Assembly: GCF_001422925.1 (NCBI RefSeq)
Contig: NZ_LMNI01000016.1
Location: 1 to 58,958, forward strand
Length of the DNA: 58,958 nucleotides
Direction: 5' to 3'
Source of the DNA: Microbacterium sp. Leaf288
Lineage (GTDB): Bacteria; Actinomycetota; Actinomycetes; Actinomycetales; Microbacteriaceae
How positions within the stretch are numbered: position 1 is the first letter of the stretch; each line of letters begins with the position of its first letter. This document shows, in pieces, positions 42,676 through 51,937 of the stretch. The notes under the pieces are model-generated. The model had not been told where the DNA came from. It searched no databases and saw only the letters and a list, made by a program, of their open reading frames with translations. A program made the position numbers and the translations under genes.

Positions 42676-44007
42676 TTAGAGGCCTTCGGCGGCGGAGGCG
42701 GCGGCGCTGAGCCACGCGTCCCTAGTGCGGGGGCGGAGGGTGTCGAATCGGAGCGGCCCGGCTTTCAGGGCGGGGTCGAATGGGATGGTGTGGACGGCGC
42801 GGACGTGCCCGGTGAACCCGTCCGCGATGCGGCGGGCCTCGGTGGCGCCGGTGGGTTCGGATTGGGTGACGAGGACGACGGCCCGGTCGGCGAGGGCGGC
42901 GGAGCGTTCGTCACGGCCACGGAGCGCATCGAGGAGCAGGGCGGCAGATTCGGCGGACTCTGGGCTGGCGAGGGTGGGGATGACGAGCTGGTAGGAGGAG
43001 TCGATCATCCGCAGCCACCGTTCGGCGGATTCGTCGTTGCCGGAGTCGAAGATGACGAGGCGGTAGAACCGGGCCGCGACCTGCATCAGCAGGTCGAAGT
43101 CGGTGGCTCTGATGCGCTGGTCGGTGGCGAGCAGCTCCGGGTTGGAGCGGAGCACGTCATAGCGGTCCGCCGTCTGGTGGTGTACGAACCGGCTGATGTC
43201 GGACACCCCCGCCGCGGGTGTGAGGAGTGTGGGGGCGGCGGGGAGGAGGTCGCGGAGGGTGGTGTCGTACAGGCCTTGCTCGGTGCGCCAGCCGAGGGTG
43301 CCGCGCGTGTCGTTGTTGTCCCACGCCAACACCGTCCCACCGCCCTCCCGGGCGTAGACCGCGGCGAGCATGGCCGTCGTCATCGTCTTCCCGACCCCGC
43401 CCTTGCCGTTGACGACGGCGAGGGTGCGGCATCCCGCCCACTGCGTGGCCACCAGCGCTCGTTCTTCCGCCTGTCGTGTCTCGGTGGCGGAGGGGCGGAC
43501 GGCGATGCCGAGGCCAGCGAGGATCCCGCGCCACCCGGTGACCGGGGGCGTGGCGTCGGTGATGGGGGTGAGAAAGGTGGGGCGGGGGGACTCCGCAGCC
43601 GGCGCGGAACCTGCGAGGAGTGCGTCCGGCTGCGAAGTCGCTTCCCTCACCTCCTCTCCACGTTCCGTCGTGATGGTGTCGTCGATGTCCTGATACGGCC
43701 CCAGCTCCAGATCATCCCCATCCGGCCCCTCCTCGTCACCGAACCCGAGTGCTGCCGTGGTGGGGATGAGGGTGAGGTCGCCGGCGGGGTCGACGAGCAA
43801 GTGATGCCTGCCCCGGTCGCCGGAGGTGACGAGCTCCACCGGGGTGCCGGTGCGGCGCGCCTCGTCACTGGCCCGGCGGATCACGGCATGCCGGATGTCT
43901 TCGTCCCCTGTGGCGGTGACGGGTTCGGTGTGTCCGTCGGTGGTGATGAAGGTCGCGGTCGGACCGGTGACGGTCGCATAGGTGCGGGGGTGAGCGACGG
44001 TGGTCAT
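42676..44007 (-). CDS. MinD/ParA-like ATPase of the transfer operon
   Basis: 443 aa from ATG 44007 with GAGGAGC upstream. The N-terminal half (1-185) is unassigned and acidic. The C-terminal half is a deviant-Walker ATPase with LAVVNGKGGVGKTMTTAML, then RLVIFDSGNDESAERW and LVTQSEPTGATEARR. In actinobacterial conjugation operons such proteins sit between VirB4 and the coupling ATPase and probably position or regulate the channel; mechanism unknown. It is distinct from the ParA at 1059. Confidence 0.8.
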   Translation of the reverse strand: MTTVAHPRTYATVTGPTATFITTDGHTEPVTATGDEDIRHAVIRRASDEARRTGTPVELVTSGDRGRHHLLVDPAGDLTLIPTTAALGFGDEEGPDGDDLELGPYQDIDDTITTERGEEVREATSQPDALLAGSAPAAESPRPTFLTPITDATPPVTGWRGILAGLGIAVRPSATETRQAEERALVATQWAGCRTLAVVNGKGGVGKTMTTAMLAAVYAREGGGTVLAWDNNDTRGTLGWRTEQGLYDTTLRDLLPAAPTLLTPAAGVSDISRFVHHQTADRYDVLRSNPELLATDQRIRATDFDLLMQVAARFYRLVIFDSGNDESAERWLRMIDSSYQLVIPTLASPESAESAALLLDALRGRDERSAALADRAVVLVTQSEPTGATEARRIADGFTGHVRAVHTIPFDPALKAGPLRFDTLRPRTRDAWLSAAASAAEGL

Positions 44008-44009
44008 GA

Positions 44010-45614
44010 TCACAGCTCCTCGGTCAGGTCGCGGGTCTCGGCGGTCAGCCAGCCATCCACACCGGCATCCGCAGGTTCGGGTTGGGGCCAGTAGTCGTCG
44101 AGCGCGCCGGTATCGATGACCCGGACGGTAGCGTCGTCGTGGTCGGCAGGACCCATGGCGTCGTCGGTGGCGAACAGCTCGTACTCCCACGGCGTGCTGG
44201 TGGCGAAGCAGTCCACCAGGTAGGAGTACTGCCCCACGTAGGCGAGGAACTCGCCCTTGCGCAGCTGCCGCGCCATCTCCACATGCGGGGCGGGCAGGTT
44301 GAGCCGGGTGCGCAGCGCGGTCTGTTCTTGGTGGTTGACGCGGAAGATGAACTTGTTCTCGATGTCCCCGACGATCGAGTACGCCAGCGACCGTTCCAGG
44401 GAACCGTCTTCGCCGACGGCGTCGAGGTCGCCCATCTTGTGCAGGATGACGATGTTGCTGATCCCGTAGTGCCGGGAGAGTTTCAGCCATTGCTGGAACA
44501 TCTGCAGCGACGCCAGCGACGTCATGTCCCGCCACCCCTCCTCCCGCACCACATACCGGGTCCGCCGTGCCGCACGATCACTGATCACCGCCTGAATCCA
44601 CGCCGTGGAACACACCTGCGTCAGCTGGGCCGCCAGATCCCCTCTCGCGAACAGCTCGGAGGTGTCGGTGACGACGATGGGGGCGTCCTGGTCGAACTCC
44701 ACCGTTGACTCGTCTTCGAACAGCCCGGAGAGGTCGCCTTCCACGAAGCGTCGGAGCACGAACCGGGGCTGGATCGCGCCCTCGGCAGCACGGAACGCGG
44801 CATTCGTGTCGCCGGCGAGGTGGCCGAGCTCCTCGTAGACGCCGCGGAGGGTGGGGCGATCGCCAGTGGTAGCGATGCAGCGCTCGAGGGCATCGAGGAT
44901 GGCGGCGTGCTCGACCGCGGTGAGTCGGTTGCCGAGGGTCATCTCGATGAGCGCGATGAGGGTGCCGATGCGGCGCTGCTTCACCATCTGCTCGTGCTGC
45001 TCATCCGACGCCCCCGTACGCCGCGGACCCCGGTCCAGAGGGTTGAGGCGGGTGCCGGTGCCGCCGCCGAGCCGGATCACCCGCCCGCCCGGGATCGCCT
45101 CCGCGACGGTGACCCATTCGCCTTTCGGGTCGGAGGGGACGACGACCTGGTGGCCGAACGCGATGGAGCGGGTGACGAGGGTCTTCACGGTCGCGGACTT
45201 CCCACCCCGGTACGCGCCGAGCACCAGGATGTTGGTGGAGAACGTGCCGCGTTCGGTGGCGTCGACGTACGCCTCCCAGGGGGAGAAGTGCCAGAGTGAG
45301 TCGGCGTTGAGGTCGACACCGAGGATGGGGCCGCGGTGTCCGAGGCCACTGTCGGCGACGAACGGGTAGATACCGGCGATGTGCTGCGAGGTCGCCTGAT
45401 GTGCTGGGATCCACGCCTTCGCGAGGTTCCAGTACCCCTGCGTGATCCCCGGGCCGAACGGCCCTGGCACCGCCGGCTCCGGCAGGTTCCGATCCCGCCG
45501 CGACGAGCGATCGGGCTGCTCCTCCTGCTGCGCCTGGCTGATCTGTTTCTGCAGGTCGCGGCGCTCCTTGCGGGTGAGGCCGGTGGGGGTGAAGGTGGCG
45601 GCGTGACGGGTCAT
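44010..45614 (-). CDS. VirB4-type conjugation ATPase
   Basis: 534 aa. The ATPase domain begins with NILVLGAYRGGKSATVKTLV (Walker A, about 155-174), then SDPKGEWVTVAEAIPGG, and later VVTDTSELFARGDLAAQ and YVVREEGWRDMTSLA near the Walker B position. N-terminal 130 residues are linker-like with GPILGVDLNADSLWHFSPWE. VirB4 powers pilus or channel assembly and substrate passage. Its ATG overlaps the stop of the SCO6880-like gene. It is shorter than full VirB4 because the N-terminal domain lies in the separate SCO6880 protein. Confidence 0.85.
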   Translation of the reverse strand: MTRHAATFTPTGLTRKERRDLQKQISQAQQEEQPDRSSRRDRNLPEPAVPGPFGPGITQGYWNLAKAWIPAHQATSQHIAGIYPFVADSGLGHRGPILGVDLNADSLWHFSPWEAYVDATERGTFSTNILVLGAYRGGKSATVKTLVTRSIAFGHQVVVPSDPKGEWVTVAEAIPGGRVIRLGGGTGTRLNPLDRGPRRTGASDEQHEQMVKQRRIGTLIALIEMTLGNRLTAVEHAAILDALERCIATTGDRPTLRGVYEELGHLAGDTNAAFRAAEGAIQPRFVLRRFVEGDLSGLFEDESTVEFDQDAPIVVTDTSELFARGDLAAQLTQVCSTAWIQAVISDRAARRTRYVVREEGWRDMTSLASLQMFQQWLKLSRHYGISNIVILHKMGDLDAVGEDGSLERSLAYSIVGDIENKFIFRVNHQEQTALRTRLNLPAPHVEMARQLRKGEFLAYVGQYSYLVDCFATSTPWEYELFATDDAMGPADHDDATVRVIDTGALDDYWPQPEPADAGVDGWLTAETRDLTEEL

Positions 45615-47107
45615 CACTTCATCCCCAACCCGACCGGGATCGCGTTCACCATCAGCGCTTCGGCCTGCTGGCAGTACAGGATCTGCGCCTCCATGCCCGC
45701 CCGCGACAGCGCGTTGCGCATCCCGGCGATGGCCTGGTCGAGGCGTTCCTCGTCGGGGGCGGTGACGGTGAGATAGGCGCCGTACTGGAACTCGCCGTGC
45801 CCGTTCGCGAGCTCCTGCTCCTGCTGCTCCAGCGCCTTCCAGTCCGCCGCATCCGCCGCCGACCCATCCGCCCCCCGCTTGGCGCGCAGCTTCTCGTTCC
45901 CGCGCCACACCTTCTTCTCATCCCGGATCCGCTTCAACGCCTTCGACACCGGGACGGGGGTGAGCACGATGGAGAAGATGTGGGTGATCGCCTCCCCGGT
46001 GTGCGGATGCCGGGCGAATACGACCGGGGCCAGGAACCCGACCGGGGAGTCGGAGCGGGGCCATTCGTGCACCCACATCGTGGTGTGCACCGCGGAATCG
46101 GTGGCCACGATCCCGTTGCGGCCCTTCGGCTCGTCCAGGTACATCGGCCCGATCGCCACCGGGTCCACTCCGGCGAGGGTGTCGGGACGGTTCTGCACGG
46201 TCGCGGCGAACTCCGGATCGAACGCCAACCTCCCCAACGCCGCCACCTCACGGGGAGATAGCCAGCGGCGCACCTTGATCTTCGCTGCGGTGAGGGCGTC
46301 GGCGAGGTTGCCGGCCTCGATCTGCGCGAGGGCGACGATCGCGTCCTTCCCGCCGCCGAGCGCCTTCAGTTGCGAGCCGAGGATGACCAGGTCAAGGGTG
46401 AGGACGAGGTAGTTGCGGTGCGCGACCTCGAACCGTTCCGCGTGGTCCATCACGTCCTGATAGTTGCGGGCCACCGGCGACTCCGGGTTCAGGTCCCGCA
46501 CCCGCCGCACCGTCTCGTAATGCTCCCGGGCGGCGCGGATCGTGGTGGGCAGGGTGCGTTCCTGCAACGTCACCCGCTTCACTCCCGGCCGTTGCGTGAA
46601 CGGGCCGAGGACGCGGTCGAATTGCTCGGCCAGGTCGAAGCGTTCCGGCAGGTCGTGCATCAGGAACCCCTGCACCTCGAGCTCCGCGATCACGCTGACG
46701 GACCGGTCGTGTGGGTTGTAGGCCGCGGCCGTCCCGTTGCTGTCCCACAGCTGGATCGACGCCCGGGTGCCTGGCAGGTTCAGTGTCCCGGTGAGCCGGG
46801 GTTGTTCGGGTCGGAAGGTATGGGTGGTGGCACCGGCGGTGTGGCGGACTTGCTTCATGAGCCACAGTCCCGCCATCCGCGGGGTGGAGACGCCGTGGAT
46901 GCTGGTGAGCGCGGTGATCCCGAAAAGTAGGTACAGCGGGGCACCGTAGAGGAGGCCGAGGGGGCCGAACCGATTCACGAAAATCAGCACGACCAACGCG
47001 GCGGCGGTGAGGAAGGCGATCTGCCACCCGTCCATACCCATGACGACGCCCTGTCGGGACCGGCGCGGCAACCGCACCGGACGAAGGTACTCGGGGGTGG
47101 TGCTCAT
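45614..47107 (-). CDS. SCO6880-type (PrgI-domain) transfer membrane protein
   Basis: 497 aa. Two membrane segments near the N-terminus (about 28-45 and 50-68, e.g. AFLTAAALVVLIFVNRF) follow a basic start, then a long soluble domain with WDSNGTAAAYNPHDRSVSVI. The layout matches the actinobacterial SCO6880 family, equivalent to the N-terminal membrane-linked half of VirB4 and VirB3. It is co-translated with the VirB4 ATPase. Confidence 0.8.
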   Translation of the reverse strand: MSTTPEYLRPVRLPRRSRQGVVMGMDGWQIAFLTAAALVVLIFVNRFGPLGLLYGAPLYLLFGITALTSIHGVSTPRMAGLWLMKQVRHTAGATTHTFRPEQPRLTGTLNLPGTRASIQLWDSNGTAAAYNPHDRSVSVIAELEVQGFLMHDLPERFDLAEQFDRVLGPFTQRPGVKRVTLQERTLPTTIRAAREHYETVRRVRDLNPESPVARNYQDVMDHAERFEVAHRNYLVLTLDLVILGSQLKALGGGKDAIVALAQIEAGNLADALTAAKIKVRRWLSPREVAALGRLAFDPEFAATVQNRPDTLAGVDPVAIGPMYLDEPKGRNGIVATDSAVHTTMWVHEWPRSDSPVGFLAPVVFARHPHTGEAITHIFSIVLTPVPVSKALKRIRDEKKVWRGNEKLRAKRGADGSAADAADWKALEQQEQELANGHGEFQYGAYLTVTAPDEERLDQAIAGMRNALSRAGMEAQILYCQQAEALMVNAIPVGLGMK

Positions 47108-48564
47108 GACGGGCTCCCCTCAGATCGAGGCGGTTGCGGAGACGGTGACGACGGCGGCCGCGGGGACGGAGTTCCCGTCGAGGACGGACTCGTAGGTCGG
47201 CCACCGCCCGGGGCGGGGGTGCGGGCAGCCTGTGCGGGAGCGGTCGCACCGCGTGGTGCGTTCGCCTGCCCGGACCGCGCGGATGCCGGCTTCGCCGCCG
47301 GGCCGCTCGAGGATGGTCCGGTGCTGGAGGGTCGGATCCCGGAGGGGAGGCCGCCGAGTCGGGTGGGGATGGCGGCGACTCCGCGGGCACCGGTGGCGGC
47401 CATCCGGCCACCGTGAGAGCCGAGCCGGGAGCCGATGCTGTCGGCGGCGACCGCGCCGGTGAAGCTGAACAGCCCGAAGATCGCGAACGGCGCGAACGCG
47501 ACCAGCACCAGACCGATCAGCAGTGGCCACGACTGCGGATTCCAGATCGTCTTCACCGACGCAAGTCCCTGGACGATGAGCGTGACGAACCCGATCGTGA
47601 GCGGCGCGGTCAGCAGCAGCACCATCACCGCCGAGAGGTAGCCGACGACCCATTGCGGGCCGATGCGGCGCACCGGGAACAGCATCCACGCCACCGGGCC
47701 GACCATGATCAGCGCGGCGAGCGCGATGTTGCGGAACGCGAACACCAACATCAGCAAGAACATCCCCAGCATCAGCAGCCCGTGGATCAGGAACGCGAAG
47801 AAGTAGTTCGCCTGCCCGCCCGCCCACATCACCGACTGCAACGTCGAATACAACGACGCCGGCCCGTCGCCGTTGAGGATGTACCAGGTCATGTCATCGA
47901 CCGCGTTCAACAGATGCCCGGTCAGCCACAACGTGAGCGGCACCGCCGGGATCGCGATGAACGTGCGCACCAGCGCGCCGACCAGCTCGTCCCGGTCGCC
48001 GGAGACGACGGCAGCGGCGATCGCCCACACCATCGCCCCGAACGTGATGATCAGGATCGCCCACTGCCAGAACGACCACTGATCCACCGCCGCCGACCAC
48101 AACAACGTCGACGTATCGAACCGCATATTGTCCGCCACCAGAAACATCACCCCAGTCGCTGCCAGCGCCATCCCGCGCCCCGCGTTCTCGAACGTGAGGC
48201 ACACCGCGTCACCGAGACTGCACCCGTACTTCACGACTAGAGGAGTCCCGCCATCGGCTTGAATGGTCTGGACGTGCCGCTCATAGGTGGTGCAGACTGT
48301 TGCGCGCTCACCGCCCATCGACACCCCCATGAAGCATTGCTGGGCGGAGATTTCCTGGGGGTTGGTGGGAGTGCAGGTGACTTGTCCGCTCGCGCTTTGA
48401 CAGTCAACGGGGAAAGTCGGCGCCGACCACGGCTCGCCGCTGATCGCGTCCTTCTTTACCGGCGCCATAGTGTCGGCGGTGTTCGCGTGTGCGGCCGTGC
48501 CCGAACCAAGCACGAGTGCGATGCCTGTAGCGAGACCGAGCCGGAGCAGCCAGCGGACGTTCAT
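47104..48564 (-). CDS. VirB6/TrbL-like channel protein with signal peptide
   Basis: 486 aa from ATG 48564. Signal peptide of about 27 residues, then an extracytoplasmic domain with several Cys (QQCFMGVSMGG, CTTYER, KYGCSLGDAVCL). Six to eight membrane helices follow between about 165 and 390. The tail is a long Pro/Ser/Gly-rich disordered region (about 400-486). VirB6-like proteins form the inner part of type IV secretion channels. The start and the next gene share a TGATG overlap. Confidence 0.75.
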   Translation of the reverse strand: MNVRWLLRLGLATGIALVLGSGTAAHANTADTMAPVKKDAISGEPWSAPTFPVDCQSASGQVTCTPTNPQEISAQQCFMGVSMGGERATVCTTYERHVQTIQADGGTPLVVKYGCSLGDAVCLTFENAGRGMALAATGVMFLVADNMRFDTSTLLWSAAVDQWSFWQWAILIITFGAMVWAIAAAVVSGDRDELVGALVRTFIAIPAVPLTLWLTGHLLNAVDDMTWYILNGDGPASLYSTLQSVMWAGGQANYFFAFLIHGLLMLGMFLLMLVFAFRNIALAALIMVGPVAWMLFPVRRIGPQWVVGYLSAVMVLLLTAPLTIGFVTLIVQGLASVKTIWNPQSWPLLIGLVLVAFAPFAIFGLFSFTGAVAADSIGSRLGSHGGRMAATGARGVAAIPTRLGGLPSGIRPSSTGPSSSGPAAKPASARSGQANAPRGATAPAQAARTPAPGGGRPTSPSSTGTPSPRPPSSPSPQPPRSEGSPS

Positions 48565-48860
48565 CAGAAGCCGAAGTCGAAGTTCACGAACCAGGCGAAC
48601 AGGCCGGACGCGGCGCCGAGCACGGCGGCAGCGATGAAGATCCACAGGATGTTCTCGCCCGCCCAGGTCCGCACCCGATCGTTGGCGAGGCCGCGGAATG
48701 CGAGGGCGGCGCCGGCGATGATCAGCATGATCAGCACTACGAGCATCGCGCCGGCCAGGATGTAGGACGCGACGACTTGGAAGCCTTGGAAGAACGGGGC
48801 GGAGAAGTCCGGTTGGATGTCGGGGACGTCGACATCAGCCGGGACGATGTGTGTGCGCAT
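48564..48860 (-). CDS. VirB2/TrbC-like small pilin candidate
   Basis: 98 aa. A short N-terminal tail (MRTHIVPADVDVPDIQPDFS) followed by two membrane segments at about 32-55 (SYILAGAMLVVLIMLIIAGA) and 70-90 (ILWIFIAAAVLGAASGLFAW). Two-helix small proteins directly upstream of VirB6 in this order are usually pilins or pilin-like proteins. Directly upstream of and overlapping the VirB6-like gene. Confidence 0.6.
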   Translation of the reverse strand: MRTHIVPADVDVPDIQPDFSAPFFQGFQVVASYILAGAMLVVLIMLIIAGAALAFRGLANDRVRTWAGENILWIFIAAAVLGAASGLFAWFVNFDFGF

Positions 48861-48881
48861 GGGGCTGCTCCTTGCTGGTTG

Positions 48882-49493
48882 CTACTTCAGTTGCAGGCCT
48901 TGGCTGGCCATGAACGGCTCCGGATCTACCGGAGTTCCGGACTTCTGAACTTCGAAATGCAGATGGCACCCGAACGACTTCCCGGTGTTGCCCTCCGCCC
49001 CCAGCGGTGCCCCCGCGGCGACCTGGTCGCCGACGGAGACGTGTAGTGATCCCCATTGCATGTGCCCGTAGAGCGTGACGAGCTCGCCGCCGTGATCGAT
49101 GCGGACTGTGTTGCCATACCCCTGCCACGACCCTGCGGTGATCACCCGACCGGGACCGGCCGAGTAGATGGTGGCGCCGCAGCCCTGGGCCATGTCGTAG
49201 CCCTGGTGATTCGTGGAGCAGTAGCCGCAGCCCTGCACCGGGTTGTATCCGAACCCGCGCCCCTTCGAATACCCGCCGCCCAGCGGGAAACCCCACTCCC
49301 CGCTCGCGACCGAGGCGGTCTCGACCTTCGTCGGCACCGTGCTCGCGGCGCTGCCGGCGAGGGCGAACGGGATTGCCAGCAGTGGGGTCAGCAGCAGTGC
49401 GGCGACGAGCGCGAGGATCAGGAGAGCCCCTGTCAGGATCTTCCGTCCAGTCCTCGAGTTGAGGGCTGCGGCGGTGATCACCGGGGCTGCCAT
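48882..49493 (-). CDS. M23/LytM-family peptidase of the transfer apparatus
   Basis: 203 aa. N-terminal membrane anchor (about 18-48, LTGALLILALVAALLLTPLL), then an M23 zinc endopeptidase: NHQGYDMAQGCG (His...Asp), GSWQGYGNTVRIDHGGELVT, LYGHMQWGS and CHLHFEVQKSG (HxH). It would locally cleave peptidoglycan so that the channel can cross the wall. A one-base gap separates it from the upstream gene. Confidence 0.85.
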   Translation of the reverse strand: MAAPVITAAALNSRTGRKILTGALLILALVAALLLTPLLAIPFALAGSAASTVPTKVETASVASGEWGFPLGGGYSKGRGFGYNPVQGCGYCSTNHQGYDMAQGCGATIYSAGPGRVITAGSWQGYGNTVRIDHGGELVTLYGHMQWGSLHVSVGDQVAAGAPLGAEGNTGKSFGCHLHFEVQKSGTPVDPEPFMASQGLQLK

Positions 49494-49494
49494 G

Positions 49495-50229
49495 TCAGGG
49501 CTCCAACGGCTCCGTGAAGTAGCGGACCACCTTGCAATCGCCCGCCCGCTGCGCGGAATCCGGTGTCGGCACCGACCCCGGCCCGCACAGCACCTGCACG
49601 CTCACCCGCACCTGTTCCTCATACGACGTCTCCCCGCCACTGCCATCCGACCGGCTGAACGTCAACGTCACATCCGACGTGCCAATCGCCATGTCACCCG
49701 ACGTGTCATCCGTGACCGGCACATAGACGAGCTCACCGGTGGTGGTTGCAACCACACGCCCGTCTTCGCCGGCCAATGAATCCCACTCCTGCTGCGGTAG
49801 CACCACCGCCTGCCGGAGCAAGCCCTGCGACTCAACCATCGCGGCCTGCTGATCTGCTTCCGCGATGAATCTCGTGTCCGGGGTGAACCAACTGTCGAGG
49901 TAGACGAGCCAATCGTCGCGCTCGCTCTTCGTGGTGTCGAAGGTGGCCGCGGCTCCGAGGGCGGCGCGGATGTACACCTCACGATCCGTTGTGATCGGCT
50001 CCGGGAGCCAGCCCTGATCAACGACCGACGCGTCAACCACGTCATCCGCCAGTGGCTCCGCCGTCGACGTCGAGGCAGTCGGCTGGGGTGTGTTGTTGTC
50101 GGTCGGACCCGGTGCGGATTGTGCGAGTAGGGAGCTGACAACAATCGCCACGATCCCGGCGATGAGGACGAGGCCGCCGACGATGGCCCACACGAGTCCG
50201 CGGCGTCCTGACGTCTGGTTCGTCGTCAC
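49495..50229 (-). CDS. VirB8/TcpC-like membrane anchor protein
   Basis: 244 aa from GTG 50229 with a strong AGGAGG eight bases upstream. One membrane helix at about 12-35 (LVWAIVGGLVLIAGIVAIVV) and a long extracytoplasmic part with a Pro/Thr/Ser linker (about 40-65) and a soluble domain with DSWFTPDTRFIAEADQQAAM and RSDGSGGETSYEEQVRVSV. The size and topology match VirB8/TcpC-type scaffold proteins; the family signature is not exact. Confidence 0.6.
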   Translation of the reverse strand: MTTNQTSGRRGLVWAIVGGLVLIAGIVAIVVSSLLAQSAPGPTDNNTPQPTASTSTAEPLADDVVDASVVDQGWLPEPITTDREVYIRAALGAAATFDTTKSERDDWLVYLDSWFTPDTRFIAEADQQAAMVESQGLLRQAVVLPQQEWDSLAGEDGRVVATTTGELVYVPVTDDTSGDMAIGTSDVTLTFSRSDGSGGETSYEEQVRVSVQVLCGPGSVPTPDSAQRAGDCKVVRYFTEPLEP

Positions 50230-50232
50230 CGG

Positions 50233-50520
50233 TCAGCCCTCCTGATCATTCAGGACGGCCACCGTGCGCATACGGGACGCGCTGGGGGACGGTCGCCGTG
50301 CACGCAGTCTACGCACGAGACCGTCCAGGAAGGGCCCCAGAATCGGAAGGTTGTGGAGAACCAACGAGACCGACGCGAATGGGGAGGAGGCGCTGTAGTG
50401 GAGCGTGGACAGGCTGCACCTTAGACCTTCAACCAGGTGGATGTCTGTCCGCCATTCGGGGGACACAGCGCGTCGCTCGGCGCAAACAGCAGGCCCACCG
50501 GGCGCGACGCTTCCGAACAT
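50233..50520 (-). CDS. Possible leaderless small protein at operon head
   Basis: 95 aa from ATG 50520, which lies only a few bases after the predicted -10 box, so translation could be leaderless. The sequence is Ser/Arg-rich with SSPFASVSLVLHNLPILGPF, a possible amphipathic helix. Its stop is three bases before the next start. Weakly supported; it may be a shadow. Confidence 0.4.
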   Translation of the reverse strand: MFGSVAPGGPAVCAERRAVSPEWRTDIHLVEGLRCSLSTLHYSASSPFASVSLVLHNLPILGPFLDGLVRRLRARRPSPSASRMRTVAVLNDQEG

Positions 50521-50529
50521 GACCCATAC

Positions 50530-50559
50530 GGTATAGCAAGATGGCACTGAAGTACACAA
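50530..50559 (-). promoter_or_regulatory. Candidate promoter of the transfer operon
   Basis: On the minus strand, TTGTGT (complement of 50554-50559) and TATACC (complement of 50530-50535) are 18 bases apart, the expected -35/-10 layout. The predicted start would be close to ATG 50520. It overlaps the upstream part of the divergent regulator gene. Confidence 0.5.
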
Positions 50560-50612
50560 CTAATTGGGATGGTTTTCTAGACTCGCCACCCTCAGTGCGA
50601 CAGACTTGGCCC

Positions 50613-50936
50613 ATGCCCCGACTCGCGCAACCGGCCGGCTCTGAGGATGCTGAAGAGCCTGTCGCTCTGCTCGGCAACCTTGTCAAGGCATCGATCCTCC
50701 GGTACGTGAGGACCAACCCGGACACGACGATGAAGCCCATTTGTGATGCGCTCGCACTCGGCCCCACCACCATTCATCCACGTCTCGTGGAACTCGAGAC
50801 CGCCGGCCTCGTCATGGCCGACCCGCCCATGAGCGACGAGCAGCCGCGCGGCGGCGTGTGGGTGAGATACCGGGTCAACAATGAAGCCGTCACCGACCTG
50901 TATCTCCGGCTTGGGGCGGCGATTGGTGAGTTCTGA
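50613..50936 (+). CDS. Winged-helix transcriptional regulator
   Basis: 107 aa from ATG 50613; a longer frame upstream is rejected. A MarR/ArsR-like wHTH: LVKASILRYVRTNPDTTMKP, IHPRLVELETAGLVMADPPM and the wing GGVWVRYRVNNEAVT. It is divergent from the transfer operon promoter, so it may repress transfer genes. It is the last gene before the attachment-site scar. Confidence 0.65.
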   Translation: MPRLAQPAGSEDAEEPVALLGNLVKASILRYVRTNPDTTMKPICDALALGPTTIHPRLVELETAGLVMADPPMSDEQPRGGVWVRYRVNNEAVTDLYLRLGAAIGEF

Positions 50937-50940
50937 GATG

Positions 50941-50979
50941 TCACTGTGAGGTCGCGGGTTCAAGTCCGCTCCTGCTGCC
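50941..50979 (+). other. tRNA 3'-end remnant, candidate attachment site
   Basis: The stretch GAGGTCGCGGGTTCAAGTCC (50948-50967) is a near-perfect tRNA variable loop and T-arm with the TTCAAGT loop, followed by an acceptor-like CTCCTGCTGCC. No 5' half of a tRNA precedes it. One C of the T-stem is missing, so the fragment is decayed. Such 3' fragments mark the far end of elements integrated in a tRNA gene. The intact tRNA should lie left of the window. Confidence 0.55.
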
Positions 50980-50989
50980 GAAGTATCTC

Positions 50990-51800
50990 GTTTGGCCAAG
51001 GTTTGCTTGTCCGCATGAAGGGACAGGGAGTCGATGTCGTCAGCACTATTGCTCGAGGACCGCGTTGCGCGGCAGGCAAAGCGATCCTGGCCTGGACGAT
51101 CACTGCGGAAGGTTCACGCACCCCGACAGTGATCTCTCGAATCGTGAACTGCTGGAACGTGCGGAGCGCGAGCGTTGTGAACTTCCGCTCGTAGACCCTC
51201 CTAGGTGCCCTCGGACCCGGCGAGGTCGACCTTGAAGTCGTCGAGGCACGCGGCTGCTAGCTCCCAGAACGGCGAGCCGGCCGCAAGGCCGTCGCCGGCG
51301 CCTCGATGCGCAGTCGTCGTGATAGTGCGTTCTTTGCAGCGTTTGGAGACCCCTACGCGGCTGCTTGCGGCGTCCGCCCCCCAAACCACGGAATCTCGTC
51401 GACGCACCAAAGCGCCGCGCCGGGATCTTGGTCGCAGTGATCTTACCGAACGTCCCTGTCGGCAGCCTCGGGCGGCCGGTCATCAGCCCGCGCCTCGCAG
51501 CCAGACTTCGCCCGCCTCGTGGAGACTGTCCAGGCAGTTCCGCTCATCGGAGACTCGGTGCGCAATTCGCGACCGATACCTATGCCGGCCGGGCCGCGAC
51601 CGTCGGCGCGGGTCCTAGATCGTCTGCAGGTGCACGCCCGAGATAGCCGGCGAACTCACTGGCGTTGAGAATCGGCTCGGTGCCGAGCCGGAGGCGTCCG
51701 GCATTCATGCGTAGTAGGTGCACCAGGAAACCGAGACGAGGCGAGCACCTTGCTACTGGGCGTCCGCGGTGCTCGCCGACGAGTAAGCACAAGTTTGTTG
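50990..51800. other. Gene-poor stretch between att scar and binding-protein gene
   Basis: About 800 bp with overlapping Arg/Ser-rich frames on both strands but no recognisable domain. One minus-strand frame (51201-51410) ends LAACLDDFKVDLAGSEG, which could be a remnant of a larger protein. No RNA gene or clear promoter was found. Confidence 0.35.
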
Positions 51801-51801
51801 A

Positions 51802-51837
51802 ACGGGTGAGCATCTGGTTATCCAGATGCTCACCCGT
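51802..51837. terminator. Perfect 16-bp hairpin
   Basis: ACGGGTGAGCATCTGG (51802-51817) and its exact complement (51822-51837) flank a TTAT loop. It lies 101 bp after the stop of the minus-strand binding-protein gene and could terminate it. No T-run follows on the minus strand. It might also be a palindromic regulatory or mobile-element end. Confidence 0.6.
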
Positions 51838-51937
51838 AAAGTGTGATGGGCAGTGCCGGCTCGGCGCACCGCGCTGACGCCCGACGCTGGCGTGCTGGCT
51901 CGGGGTCTGTCAGACACTCGCGGTGCGGTGTTCATCT

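Noticed and set aside
41815..44094. 759-aa plus-strand frame in the transfer region
   Set aside because: Gly/Asp-rich shadow lying antisense to the VirD4 and MinD-like genes, which have clear motifs.
50941..50979. Functional tRNA gene
   Set aside because: Only the 3' part is present and the T-stem has a missing base.
51201..51410. 69-aa minus-strand frame
   Set aside because: The ending looks protein-like but there is no start signal or family; kept only as a note on a possible remnant.
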